Positions 35,794 to 47,822 of a stretch of DNA of 64,000 nucleotides are shown here, piece after piece. The DNA is from Ulva prolifera (taxonomy: Eukaryota; Chlorophyta; Ulvophyceae; Ulvales; Ulvaceae): positions 1,433,713 through 1,497,712 of the forward strand of contig CM041201.1 of assembly GCA_023078555.1 (NCBI GenBank). Reading direction: 5' to 3'. A program made the position numbers and the translations under genes. The notes under the pieces are model-generated. The model saw only the letters and a program-made list of their open reading frames with translations. It did not search any database and was not told where the DNA came from. Each line of letters begins with the position of its first letter. The stretch's first letter is position 1.

Positions 35794-36637
35794 TCAGGCT
35801 GTTCTGATGCAACTCGACTGCAACATAAGATCTCGACATGAAGCTCTCACAGCAGCGGTACATGCTTCATGAGTCGCCAGCAAGGAGTGCAGCGCAGAGT
35901 AGAAGACATAGTCCACTCCATCGCCGATAGGCAGAGTTACTTCAACAAAGTGCAATTCATGTTTATGCGCCCACGCTCGGCCTGTTTCTGAAGACACTTG
36001 ATGCGGACCAGGTCGGATGTTTGCAACGACAATGATGACCTGCACTCGGGCCCAGTCTGCAACCTCGAACACTTGCTTAATGTAAGGCGCAGACCTCTTC
36101 AGTCATGCACACATGCCACTCATGCTAGAAGTTGAGCACGCAGCAGACTGCATACCCCGATCTGGCCCTTGTTGCTTGTTGCTTCAGTGAGCCAGTTTGC
36201 AAGGTTCGAGAAGCTTTCAGGTCGTGATGAATCGTACATGAGAACAGCTGCATGTGCGTTGTGATAGAAGCTTTCCCTGATCGCTGTGTACTCGGGGCCT
36301 CCAGCCAAGTCGAAGAAGTGCAAGTGCACTGTTTGATCTCCCACTTCCACCTTTTTCACACCGTAGTCGACTCCTACTGTCGGGATGTACAGGGGCACAA
36401 ACTTCTTGTCGCAGAACCTGCCATGTGCTGTGTGGGTCAGACCAACATCACTGGATCAGGTGGGCAGGTACTGCAAGGAGAGCAGAATTGATATCATGGC
36501 ATGTTACAAAGACAGCCAGATTTGGCACACCGTTTGATGAGGCAGGATTTGCCTACGCCACTTTCACCCATTGATAGCACCTTGAGCCTGATGATGTCTG
36601 AGCGCTTCTTGGAGGCCCTGAGGCGTGGTGGATCCAT
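35794..36637 (-). CDS. RBJ/DNAJC27-like small GTPase, J domain not found
   Basis: Exons are 36637-36531, 36417-36156 and 36075 downward; the last is open to 35794 but may splice earlier (a GTACCG donor lies near 35860). The P-loop is KVLSMGESGVGKSCLIKR. The effector region reads FVPLYIPTVGVDYGVKKVEV and G3 reads FFDLAGGPEY, which matches RBJ/DNAJC27 (DMAGHP) rather than a typical Rab WDTAGQE. The C-terminal half, VIIVVANIRPGPHQV, stands where the NKxD guanine-specificity motif belongs, so that motif is degenerate here. Animal RBJ proteins carry a C-terminal J domain; none is visible downstream. It could be a RABL/RBJ homologue, or the remaining exons were missed. No prenylation motif was seen. 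Confidence 0.75.
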
Positions 36638-37166
36638 CACGCAATACAGCCGAGATCAACGGTCGCTTCACTGCTACAACATGATCTCTTCATGCAGACT
36701 GCAGCATGGGACATGCCATGTGAAGACTGCTGCCGTACGCACTCCAAGCTGCACTGGCAAGCACGTCGAAGGGCGACGTGATTGATCTTAAGACCCTGCG
36801 AGCCCGAGATGGTTTGTAGGTTGCCGGGCTATGCCAACGCAACAGGCTCCGGCCACGAGCAGTGCGAAACAGCACGCTGTGTCTACAGGTGTACCACCTC
36901 GCAGAATTTGTCCCGGAGGCCTTGCAGAAGCTGTCCAAAACAAAACATCGAACAACGCGATCTGCCCTGCGAAAATCTGACCCATATTTTAGTATGGCGC
37001 AACTTTGCCATGCACACCGCAAAGCATTCGCCTCACTTTGTCCTGCGTCTTGAATAACAGCTTGCATCATCGTTAGCGTCGTGATTCGCTGCGGCACGCT
37101 GGTTTACAGTGCTTGCAAGTGCATCAGCCTCCACTCATAAGGTATTTTCACGGCAGCTGTTGCGGT

Positions 37167-40100
37167 ATGAACTCTGTTCCTTCAGGCCGTGGAGCCGGTC
37201 GCTCTACAAAGCACGACGGTGCTGGCCACTTCGCCAAACGGGCTACACCACCAGCTTTCAAGGGGCTCAATGAGAAGACGTGGTTCTTCAGCATGTGTCT
37301 GTTGGGCCGATCTGTTACAGTGAAGGTATGTGTCTCCTGAAGTGTGCGACTCACATATGCAGTGGGCGTTGTCGCGGCCATGGTGTTGCGGCGCACTCAT
37401 CTGGTAAAAGCCAGTTCAGTTTGCGATTGGATGTCATCCTTGCAGACAACAGACGGCTATACGTATAAGGGCATGTTCTACGGCATGAAAGAGACCGAGC
37501 AAGGAGAGATGCACTTGATCTTGTCGCATGCGTCGCGAAACGATGAGAAGGAGACATTACCATACGCTATAATCCCATACAACGTGTTTGGTTCCCTCGC
37601 AGCAGAAGAGGTCGATCTGTCAGGCCAAGACATCTCCGCTACACCCTTCACTGCAGTCGCTGGCTTCGAAGACACTGCCAACGCCTTCGACAGCGCAGGG
37701 TACGGCTGAACGCGATGAGCCATGGCATATTTTTACAGGCGCCATGCGAATGCGAGGTCGAGGGCAAGGGCACACCTTCATCTGTGCTTGTACTGCAGGA
37801 ACGAAAGAAAGCTGGAAGAATTCGTCTTTGATGGCAATGTTGCAGACCCCGGTTTAGAGGACTCGCATAAAGTCAGCGCAACAGGCGGCTGGAGCGGCAA
37901 AGATATGTTTGCAGAGAATGAGCGCCGCTTCGGAGTCACCGCGACATTCGAGGAGTCGATGTACACCACCGGCCTCGACGGTGCCAACATCTCTCCAGAA
38001 GAGGCAGAGCGACTCGCACAGAGCATCCTTGCCGAGCAAGGAGCCACGGCGCACGAGCGTGAGGAACGTGGCCAGATCGATGACTCTGGCCTCACTGAGG
38101 AGGATAAATACGGCGCGGTGCTGCGGCAGCCTGCAGGTCGGGGCCCTGCCCCGCGCCCACCAGCAGCACCACCGGCCGCCCCTCCACCAGGCCCCCCGCC
38201 GCCAGAGGACATGGCAGAACTTTCTCCCGCCGCTCTACCACCGGCGGCCGGCGGCGGCAGCAACGGCGCTGCGCGATCCGAGCGACAAGAGATCAACGCC
38301 GTGCGATTGAAACTCGCGGAAGGGAAGAGCGTGCAGACGGCGGTTGATCCACAGCTGCGCACAAAATACATCAACGACGCGCCGGGGGTGGACGCGCTCA
38401 ATCTCATGCCCGGCACTGGCTCACACAAGTTCCGCAAGGACAAGAACGCCGGCGTCGCTCACCGCCTCAACGACTATAAGTACAAGCGGCAATCCAGCGC
38501 AGGGGGGCACGGCGGCGGCGTCGGCAAGCCGGCGGCGCTGGCCGGGCCGCCCGGCGGAGGCGACGCCGCACCGGAGGCCATAGCTGCGCCCCCGGCAGCG
38601 CCCGCGGCCGCGCCCCCGGCCGCACCCCTGGCTGCGCCTCCGGCCGCGCCCCTGGCTGCGCCGGCGGTGCCAGCGGCGGCCGGCGATGGCGCCGCGGTGG
38701 CGGACTCGAAGCCGTCGACGACCATGAAGTTCAACCCGGATGCGCAGCCGTTCTCGTTCAACCCGAAGAGCGCGCCGTTCACGCCTGGGAAGAAGGCGCA
38801 GGAGGGGTCATCCTCGGGCGCTGAGGGCTCTGGTGGGGGCTGGGGAGGCCGCAAGGGCTGGCAACGCGAGCGAGGCGACGGGTGAGCGCCCCTCCACTCC
38901 TGCATGCATGTCCTGCTGCGAACCAACCATCCATATCATTGCTGCGGCTAGCTGCCGGGATTCACCGCAGTGCCACGCCCTGCCCGCGCGCTGCAGCTGC
39001 CATCAAGGACTTGGCAGTGTCTTGCGGCGGCAGGGCTGATGTTGAGGTACACGCCGCTACTTCCGGGCTTGCTAGAATTGCGGCACCGCACACATTGATC
39101 GGCGGCAATGGTCAGACTCGCCCCGAGACCAAGAGTCTGCAGCGGCTCTGCACGATGCTCGAGCACCTCCAGGCGTTGCGGCGGCTGAGGCGGTGTGTGG
39201 TATGCAGGGTGCGAGGCGCCAGGGGCCGGCCCGGGCGCAACCACGACGGCTACCACGGCCCGCACGGCACGCCCCGGCAGGGCGGCTTCATGTACCAGGG
39301 CCACATGGGCATGCCCAACATGCCCAGCATGGCCAGCATGATCGTGTCACAACCCATGCCAAGCGGCCCGCGCGGCACCCCCATCGGCCAGGTAACCCCC
39401 CCCCCCCCCGACATGCAGAGTCTATTCTTTATATGGTGTATTGACCTTGAGAAAGCGGGGGCTGCAGCTACTTTTTCCGATCCCTGGCACGTGTGACCGC
39501 TGCAGTCGCCGGTGTGACGTGGTGTGGCGTGGGGATGCGGTGTTGTGGTGTGCTGGAGGGAGAGGGGCTGGTGTGAGGTCTGAGTGCGGCGGTGTGTGTG
39601 CAGATGCCGGGTGGGGGCTACACGCCGATGCCGCTACACTACGGCATGCCGATCCCCTTCACCCCGCAGATGGCCCAGATGTCTCAGGGCATGCACCCGA
39701 TGCCGATGAACATCGGCGCCGGCGGTGCGAACGCCCCTTGTCCTCCCCACCCTCCCCTTGTTCCCCCGCACGCAGAGTGCATGGCCGGATTTAGTCTGTG
39801 TTTGCTTCTCACTACGCCACAAGATCCTGGCGCATCATGATGTGCTGGGAGTCTGTGTGTGGTGGACATGTCATGGCTCGGCGCAGAAGACGTGTGTTCC
39901 GCTACGGTGGATGTGCTATGAGGCGCTGAGCTCAGCTCACTCGTGCACCACGCCCGTCCTGTGATTGATGGACAGGCCTCAATGCGCGACTGTGCATGCA
40001 TGCGCTGTCACAGCGTCTCTGGACTAGCTGAGTTATCACAGGCACATGCACATGCATGTGCGAGCCCTGTGTCCGTGACCCCTGCCTGTGGCAGATACGC

Positions 40101-40269
40101 CGGGCCGGGCGTGCATGCCGTCAGGGTGCAGTCGCCACATGCTCACACGTGCTCACGCGGTCCCTGTGTGATGCTTGCAGGGTACCCGATCCAGCCCAAC
40201 ATGCAGCCCGGGTACAATGCCCCGACCGGGCAGTCTCCTCCGAACGGTTACGTCCCCCCCAACGTCTGA
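37167..40269 (+). CDS. ATXN2: Ataxin-2 family RNA-binding protein (Lsm, LsmAD, PAM2)
   Basis: Six exons, 37167-37325, 37446-37699, 37799-38881, 39208-39391, 39604-39724 and 40181-40269, sum to 629 aa in phase. The Lsm-like fold spans exons 1-2 (LLGRSVTVK joined to TTDGYTYKGMFYGM). LsmAD follows: ERKLEEFVFDGNV, SGKDMFAENERRFGVTATF, then AERLAQSILAE. A Pro/Ala-rich linker leads to a PAM2-like motif, KFNPDAQPFSFNPKSAPF, which in other species binds the poly(A)-binding protein MLLE domain. The tail is Met/Pro/Gly-rich (GGYTPMPLHYGMPIPF, ending NGYVPPNV). The expected role is cytoplasmic mRNA regulation and stress granules. Exons 1-2 are mixed in GC3, rising to above 95% in the second half of exon 3. 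Several introns are rich in GCATGC. Confidence 0.92.
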
Positions 40270-41121
40270 AGCTAGTGCAGCTGCGGGCTCGCCGGGCGTG
40301 CTTGTGTTCCGCAGCCGCCGCGCCGGGGGTGGCGCCTGCCTGGAAAAGGCCATGCACAGTGTGCGCATGGGTCTCGTAGCTGGGTGGGAGCTGGCTGGTG
40401 GTTGTGGGGATGTGGTGTAACGCATGCGCTCACGCGTGATCTGCTGTCGTGCCTACCGGCCGAAAACATTGGGACTCGCGTGTCTGTGTGGGGGTTCCTG
40501 CATACCCAGTGCACACGGTGCTCTGCATGCTGTGTTTGCGTCACACCTGCTCCTGTTTGGAGAGCTTCCGAGCAGCGTTCACGGATGCATCCATGAACAC
40601 TGGCTTGCATTGGCGCGGCCGTGCAGTATGTCTTGCTGAAACCCATACCCAGACGACGCGCTGTTCTCTTGACTGGTGGCTATATTGCTTGTGCACCCGG
40701 TGTGCCCAGCTGGTGCATCTCACAGCGGTCTTGAAAGCCGCTTATGGCCATGTACACGGACTGAATGAGCGCTTTGTCTTCTCGACTCTGTGCACATGAC
40801 CATAGCAGGAGGTTGTCTACCACCTGTGTAACAGGTGGTGTTTCGCCCATACACATTTCTGCCATATGTGAGCAGTTTGCATCTGGCCTTTCAGGATCAC
40901 TTACTACCCCGCAAGCGAGGTCTTTGAAGATATTGTTTTAATCAAAGTATTTCTACCTGTCTGGCAGAAATTCCATTGAGGTACCGAGATGCACTGGCTG
41001 TGCGTAGGAGAGATTGCATGGCAGGCAACAGCGCATCAGCCAATGGAAAAGAAGCATCATCGGCAGGCTAAGCACATCACTGTCCTAGCCAACGGATGTT
41101 GTTTTAAGTGAAATTGTGGTG
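40270..41121. other. Intergenic region between convergent Ataxin-2 and EamA genes
   Basis: About 850 bp of 3' flanking sequence for both genes. No ORF of interest. A perfect 9-bp hairpin lies at 40819-40839. Confidence 0.5.
40819..40839. repeat. Short perfect hairpin between convergent genes
   Basis: ACCACCTGT and ACAGGTGGT are exact complements around a gta loop. Its position between two 3' ends would fit a 3'-end or mRNA-stability element, but that is inference only. Confidence 0.55.
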
Positions 41122-42425
41122 TTACATTGCCGAACTGGCATCTGACCTCGTTATCAACGGCTGTGTATCATTTGTGTCATCAACGCACACAGCCCCAAGT
41201 GGCATGGCCCCACCGTCCAGAGAGTCTACCCGTGACAGCTGCACGACATGTCTGTCTCGCTTGCCTTTCAAGTCTACGTGGTTCAGATCCTCCATGTCGG
41301 AGGATTCAGCTCGGCTCTCAGCTCTCTGAGCCAGGACTGTCACGAAGAGGCCAGCCAGGATCAGAAGCATCCCTAGGGCATGGTGGACCTCCAACTTGTC
41401 GCCATACATGATTGCTGACAGCACTGTGGTGGCGAGAGGCTGCACACAGGTGTATAAACTTGGGATGGTAGCGGGGACGTGCCTGACCGCCCACGAAACA
41501 GAGCCGTGCGCTAGGAATGAAACACCCACAGCTGCATACAAGAGACACGCCCATGCAACACCTGGCACAGATCCCCATGCTATGTTAGGCAGTTCTCGAA
41601 CCGAGGCCGCTGATAGTATCAGACAGCCGACGAGAGACACCCAGAAGAATACTGTGAAAGGCTTCGGGACGTGTTTAAGGTACTTGGACAGACCGGTGAT
41701 GAAGACAGCATAGGAGCAGACTTGTAAAATCATGATAATCATTCCTACGGACTTGGAAGAATGCAGCTGAAGATGAGATATGTCAAGCATGACGATTGCT
41801 CCTCCGACGGAGCTGACGATGCCAAACATCTTGACCCAGGTCAGCCTTTCGTGACCGAGAGCAGCTGTGAGCAGCATGACGAGGACTGGGATCGTAGGCT
41901 GCATGATTGCCACCACATCGGGCCCAACGAGGCGTATCCCGATGAAGATTAGGCCCTGGGGAAGTGCAACCCCGGTGAGACCCAGAGCTGCGACAGCAAT
42001 GTAATGCCGTTTGGAATGCGGTATGCCACCAGTCTCCACCGCCTTTGCAACTCCCCAGAGCAGCGGTAATGCGATGAAGACTCGGATGGCTGCAAACGGG
42101 AAGGGCGGGATGTACTCGAGCGCAACTTTGCTTGACACTGCAAGTGGCACGGTTGAGTTCAGCATCCGGCAGTTGACTATTGTGAAACCAGCGCAATACG
42201 TTGACCTCACTGATGTATTGCACAGCCAGTATGCTGAACATACAATGGCACATGGGTACATTTGCTGCCCAACGGCAGTCGTGAGGGGTTACCTTGCATT
42301 ACAGCAAATGCCAATTGGCAGCAGACCAGCACAACATGAGGTACAGCAGCATTTGGATTGTCGACAACTGTCATTACAAGAAATCTACGAAGAAAAATTG
42401 CCGAAGAAACTGGATCACTTAGCAC
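41122..42425 (-). CDS. EamA/DMT-superfamily transporter
   Basis: Two exons, 42425-42293 and 42176-41122, join in phase 1 (395 aa). Two EamA repeats give about ten membrane helices: HVVLVCCQLAFAVMQ, FAAIRVFIALPLLWGV, PTIPVLVMLLTAALGHERL (end of repeat 1), then MIIMILQVCSYAVFITGL, GVAWACLLYAAVGVSFLAHG, PLATTVLSAIMYGDKL and LGMLLILAGLFVTVL. The last 70 residues are a hydrophilic cytosolic tail with LKGKRDRHVV and an acidic TNDTQPLI segment. DMT members move metabolites such as nucleotide sugars, amino acids or triose phosphates; the substrate cannot be deduced. The start is only 45 bp below the stop of the mitochondrial bL33 gene on the same strand. Confidence 0.88.
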
Positions 42426-42470
42426 TGCCTACGTCTCCATAGTCGACACTGCTGCTAAAATGTTGCCAGC

Positions 42471-42656
42471 CTAACGCATCTTCTGCTCCCTGAACAGGAC
42501 ATGAGCATTGACTTTCGGATCATATTTTCGAAGCTCTATTTTGTTCAAGATCCTGCGCGGATTCTTCCTGGTGACGTAGAATGTCCCCGTTCCAGCAAGG
42601 CTAACCAGCTTGACGAGAATCGATACAGTCGCCTTGGAGCTTCTTGAACCACCCAT
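42471..42656 (-). CDS. Mitochondrial ribosomal protein bL33m
   Basis: A single-exon, 61-aa protein from the second in-frame ATG; the first ATG at 42689 would add 11 residues. The conserved core reads [20 protein letters not shown], then [13 protein letters not shown] and the terminal EQKM, matching bL33 over its full length and the plant/fungal mitochondrial branch (AGTGxFY, VLFxExKM). It is a large-subunit mitoribosome component. The short form is chosen because bL33m is usually 55-65 residues. Its stop is 45 bp upstream of the EamA transporter ATG, an unusually tight head-to-tail arrangement. Confidence 0.9.
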   Translation of the reverse strand: MGGSRSSKATVSILVKLVSLAGTGTFYVTRKNPRRILNKIELRKYDPKVNAHVLFREQKMR

Positions 42657-42746
42657 TTGAGCTGTGCCGCCGCAGCTGGCGACGAACAAAGATGTCGGGA
42701 TTTACAACACAGTGTTGTGACAGCAAAGTGGCACAGCTGACCCGTT

Positions 42747-43037
42747 ATGGGACGTGTGGCTGCGCTTGATCGCGCGGACAGTGCGACTCGAGCATGCGGT
42801 GAGACACATCTGCATCGCGATGAGTCGGTGCTCGTGCGTCAAATCTACGAGAACGTGCAGCTTGTTAAAGTGTTACAAGAAAATCCAGTGACGGAAACAC
42901 GTCTGCGCAATGCATGCCGTGTTGGGTGCACGGTGTCACATGCCGGCGTGAGCGTAAACAAAAGCCTGATCGTCCGCTGTTTCAAGGCACTGCACCATCT
43001 TCATAGTATGTTGGCAAGGTGCCCTGGTCCTGGATAA
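42747..43037 (+). CDS. Hypothetical short protein, possible exon
   Basis: An open frame of 96 codons starts 90 bp from the bL33m upstream ATG in divergent orientation. It has a charged first half (RDESVLVRQIYENVQLVKVL) and no recognisable domain. A GT dinucleotide near 42910 would fit a donor after RLRNACRVG. An overlapping minus frame (42982-43320, GKAVVAMGRRGEDQKH) is equally protein-like, so at most one is real. Confidence 0.25.
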   Translation: MGRVAALDRADSATRACGETHLHRDESVLVRQIYENVQLVKVLQENPVTETRLRNACRVGCTVSHAGVSVNKSLIVRCFKALHHLHSMLARCPGPG

Positions 43038-43560
43038 CGTGGTGAGCCTGATCAATCGCATTCGGGCTGGCAATAACCAATTTTGCAACGGGTACATCCA
43101 CATGCCCAAACTCCTGGCTAGCCTCATATGGAGTCGCCAAAGGCTGCTCACTGCCAACCAGTAGCATCGCACTCACACACTGCTGCTGCTGAAATCGCTC
43201 ACATGTCTTTGCTTCTCCGCTGCGACTCACATGGATCATTGTATGTTTCTGGTCCTCCCCCCTCCTCCCCATTGCCACAACGGCTTTGCCCTCTGTTTCG
43301 CGGAACACATGCGCTGCCACGGCTATTCCACAATCGGATAGTTCAAGTCAGCAGCCACGAAAGGCTTGGCGCAGCTGCGCAGTCTGACACCACTGCACAG
43401 CATAGCCGAGCACAGAGAGGAACTTGACACGTCTAACCACAACACAGGAACGACGCAGGCATCAACCGAATTCCAACAACTATCTTTTGTCCAGCTTGTG
43501 CCTGCTTTGCTTGCCAGGAGCTTGGCTCATTCGACACAGCGCACTGAAGACATCTGAAGG

Positions 43561-43638
43561 CATATGTGGTCCCGTTTATTCGGAGTTGTCGATGTCCTCT
43601 TCAGGATACGGCTCAGGAAATTCAGATTTACTTTACTC
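43561..43638 (-). repeat. Dispersed repeat R1, copy 3
   Basis: On the minus strand it reads agtaaagtaaatctgaattt, ctgagccgtatcctgaagag, gacatcgacaactccg and acgggaccacatatg. It is the closest match to the copy at 21622-21730 in its second half and to 8637-8697 in its first half. Confidence 0.65.
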
Positions 43639-44042
43639 TACAGGCACAGCCACATATGACGCATTGGCGCAGAACACGCGGCTCCCTACTCAACAGCGCA
43701 CCTGCCGAAGCATGATAGCAATACGAGGGCATTGTATCATGGCAGGCAATTGCTGGGAGACCGAGCCTATGACTTTTACGCACTCTCACCATTCAACTGT
43801 TGACAGACACTGAGCTCCTTTCGATATCTGTCAGACTGCAATCCTGCGGTTCGCACCACCAGCAGCATGCGAATGTGGGCAACACTTCTAGCCACTAGCT
43901 TCACAAGACATGCTTGAGACTGCAGCCCAGAGCCTGCATTGGTGACCTGGCTTCCTGTCCGCCTCGAATTGGCAATGGCTGCTCAAATGAATAAGACAAA
44001 AGCATTGTCTCTGTACAGAGCGCAGCCTTGTGCCTCGTACAC

Positions 44043-44100
44043 GCCAGTGCTGGGTCATCTGGCCCGATCACATAGAACAATTCCGAATATTCAGGTCTAA
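44043..44100. repeat. Short dispersed repeat R2, copy 2
   Basis: It shares 'atcacatagaaca' and weaker flanking similarity with 17650-17706. Confidence 0.4.
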
Positions 44101-44278
44101 TTTCTGGGTAGCAGTCCTGGAAATGCTGCTGAGCGACCCAACACTGGTACACGCACACCTGGGGCAAACACACCCATTAAACTGCCATCTCTTCTTTATC
44201 ATCAAATCTGTCCGCCCATATATATCTCTCTTGTGATAATCTGGCGTGTCTGAGCGACAGCAGCAGCGGTGGAGTGAC

Positions 44279-47200
44279 TCAGCACCGCTCGAACACCTTG
44301 TAGATCTGACTCAGGGATGCGACTTCGACGAAGGTGCCATCTGACGACCTTGCAAACGGCACCCGGAGGTGCTTCCGGATCGCTTTCAGCAGCACCTGCA
44401 CATCACCATGCTCTACTCATGCGGGGGGTCTCCAGGTGGTGTACCCCTTTGGCAAAGGTAGACCCCTGTAGCGGAGTTGTCAAAGTCCCGAGAAGATATG
44501 GCCAAAAAAAGTCAGGTTTACTTTACTAGACTCATTCCGCCACATCCTCCTGGACAAAATGTGCTCCTTCTGAGCCGTGAAATCTGCGCATGCCTCCTTG
44601 CCTGGTTCTGAGACCTCAGGTGGAGGCCCATGCGAGGGCCGACGCAGACATGGTTCCAGCTGTCCACTCCAGAAGAAGCTATCATGGGCTGTCGTGTTGG
44701 GCACTCTGCCTTGAGTGAGTGCTTGTGGGGAGCTGTATGATCTGAATGGTGCAGGTCTCCGGATCACTGCTTGTGGTCGCGATGCCTGGTAGCTGACTGA
44801 GGTGCTGTACCACGCAATGGCTCGTGTCATTGTCAAGTGAAGCCAAGTACATCCAGGTTTACTGAGCCGTATACTCACTCAGAGTGTCACCTTGGATCGC
44901 CCGAAGCGGCGAGGGACTTTTGCGATCTGGCGTTGCAGTGGCTCGAACGCACGCCTTCAACGCTTGTAGCTCGTGCAAGGACAGCGCGAGTGGACGGAAC
45001 CACACGCCTTGTAGATCACGTGGCAGGTTGCTGCGGGAAGGCGGAGCGCACGTGTTCCACCACCCACTCCTTCGAGCCCTCCTTGGGGCCCTCTGCCCCC
45101 TGTGACTCCTCACCTGCTGCCACCGACAGGGAGTGTGCCAGCCCACTCCACGTGTAGAGGTCGGCCAGCGCCTGCAGCACGGGCGCCTGTCGCATCCGGG
45201 GCAGGGCACAACGGCGCACAGGCTACCTATTGCATGGGCCGTTTTAAAGTGTCGTACAGTGAGACATATCCCAAACAATCCCGCGCAAGTGACCTCGGAT
45301 TTGTGAGAGGCACCGATGGCTGACGCATGTATGCGCACGCCTCAAGATGTGGGGCAGGGTGGTAGAGGCGAAAGCTAGCTGCTGAGATGAGATGGCGCTC
45401 TCTACACCTGGACACGGGCGCAACACATGCAGAGCTAGCATGTACGGCGGAGCTGCCAGGACCCCGGTGGTCTGGCAGGACCTCCGGATACCGTACGAAA
45501 TTAAGTGCATCGACAAAATAGGCAGCGTTACATGGGTCCAGGTCTGCTAAATCTTCTTTTGTTCTCCCAGTCGCGCTGAAGACTGCTGATTATATACACC
45601 TAGCTGGGTACATGTGCCCACATAGCCACGTCCACATGGACATTGGCGACAACAGACCGGGACCGAACAGCGCGCCCAAGCTACACGTTCGTCCTCATAC
45701 AATCTTCGTCCTTGTACAGTTCACGTCCAGGCGAGGGGGGGGAGGGGGGGCGCACCTCCGCGACCTTGACCGCCCGCGCGGCCGGCTCCTTCCACGGCAC
45801 GTCGGCCGCGAGGCTGATGAAGAACTCCGGCAGGGTGTCGAGGTTGGGCCGGTACGAGGGCATGAGCGCCGGCAGCGCGCGCAGGCGCAGCCCGTCGTCG
45901 ATGTCCACCCCGAACTCCCCCCGCAGCACCTGCCGCTGCGGGCCGATGACCTCGAGCATCATGCGCTTCAGCTCCGCCTGCACACGGCCCCACGCGCCGT
46001 CTCTCTGAGCTACCCTGGGCGCTGCTGTGCTCATGGTGGTCAGGTGCATGCGAAGGCGCTACAAGTCGCCGTGATGTTGCTCCATGCCACAACGGAGTCC
46101 TGCGCCATGCTACAACGCGCGTGCGCGAGCGCGGGCTGCACAGCGCGTGCAGGACCTTCGTACAGTGGCTGCGGCGGGGGTGGTGTTTCGTGCGGCCATG
46201 GCTGCTGCAACCGGAACGTGCCATTAACGGATTGCAGTCCCCCAGCTTGGATCTGCCGGCCACGCTTCAGCCGAGTCACGCTCGGAGTCACGCTCCAGCT
46301 GGAGTCACAGTGTGTGACTCATGCATCACACTCTGACAGCGCCGCAGCAGCTGATTGACGGTCAGAGTCACACTCCCCGTGCGCCCCAGTGTTGCTCTGA
46401 GAGGCGTGCACCAGCTGCGCTACACGCTGGCAGCCACGGCATGAGCATGCTGCGCCACACGCATGTGGGGGTCCGCACCGGGTCCTCATCGTCACCCTCC
46501 AGCTCCCCCCGCTCCCCCCGCGCCTCCAGCCCGATGTCCAGCAGCTCCCCCACCCCCGGCGCATCCCCCAGCGCGATGCGCTCGGCGGCCGCGGCCCCCG
46601 CCCGCCACGCGCCGCACATCAGCAGGGCCTGCTGGTACGCGAGGTCGTGGGACAGCGGCGCGAGGTTGACGAGGAGCAGCTTCGTGTTGTGCTGGAGCAG
46701 CACGGAGTTGGCGCCGATGTGGCCGACGAAGGTGTGCTCGCGGGCGGCCTGGCACAGCGCGGCGTGGGAGTGGCTCGCCACCGCGTCCAGCGCCTCCTGC
46801 GCAGCCGCCAGCAGGGTATATGCAACGATCGAGAAGTGCCTGGCAGTGATGTGGGCTACTGGACGGCATGATTGATACGAGCGAGGCCGCCACTCAAGCA
46901 GCACTGTATAGGCATGCTATCCTCACCAGTTGACAATCAGCCCTCTCTAAGGGGTGGCGCTTTTCGTTCAACAATAGTCTTGGTCACGGTCACAGGAGAG
47001 GTGGGGGAGCAGTCTGTCTCGCGCGACTCAGGAACCAATGGATCAGGATCTTACGCATGTGTGCTTCGTGCGATTGCCCCGCGCAGTGTTGTGTAGGCCG
47101 GGACTCTACGCAAGGCGGCAGTGGCATCCCGCGCCGAGCGAACCGTGCCGTGTCCAGCGTGCCAGAGGCCAAGCTGCGATAGCCTTCTACCCCCTCGAGT

Positions 47201-47787
47201 TGAAATGATAATGTATCATCTTTTGTCAGGGTGATGGGCTCCGTGTTTTGCAAGCAGGATGTAAGTGGGGCGCGCACTTGCAGCAAATACAACAATGTGC
47301 GCAGGAAGAGCGCGCGAGCGCGGCCGCACCTGGAGGTAGGGTGCGCGCTCGAGGGCCGCCGCCGCCTCCGCGCTGCCCTGCGTCACGTCCCACGTCTTGT
47401 CGAGCTCCTGCAGGCCGCCGCCGCGCTTCCCGGGGTTGCGGCCGATGTGGCCGCGCCGCCTCGCCGTCCCTGCATGCATGGGCGCCGCTGTGGTGGGGCA
47501 GCACTCCAGATGCAGGACATGCATGCATGCGCGTGGGCGTTGGGGGCGGCTGCACACGGGATGCATTACGGCGATGTTGCAGCTGGCACCCTGAGGCGGC
47601 ATTGAGGAACAGGGTTCTGATCTATGCCATCACTGACTATTTGTTCTGAGTCAGACCACCCAATATGGCGGTGTAGCAGGACAGCAAGGTTTGCATCACC
47701 ACAGACATCACAATCTGCAGCCTTGTCGCCATGCGGGCCATCGCGGTCGCTAGCACATTCAACCGATGTCCGGCTCAGGCAGGCGCA

Positions 47788-47822
<35 letters not shown>

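Larger units (their letters stand above)
43038..44278. other. Repeat-containing spacer downstream of MLH1
   Basis: About 1.2 kb between the bL33m upstream region and the MLH1 stop codon. It holds an R1 repeat copy at 43561-43638 and an R2 copy at 44043-44100. No supported gene. Confidence 0.5.

Noticed and set aside
42982-43320. 112-codon minus-strand frame (GKAVVAMGRRGEDQKH)
   Set aside because: Mildly protein-like but overlaps an equally weak plus-strand frame and has no recognised domain, so it was not listed as a gene.
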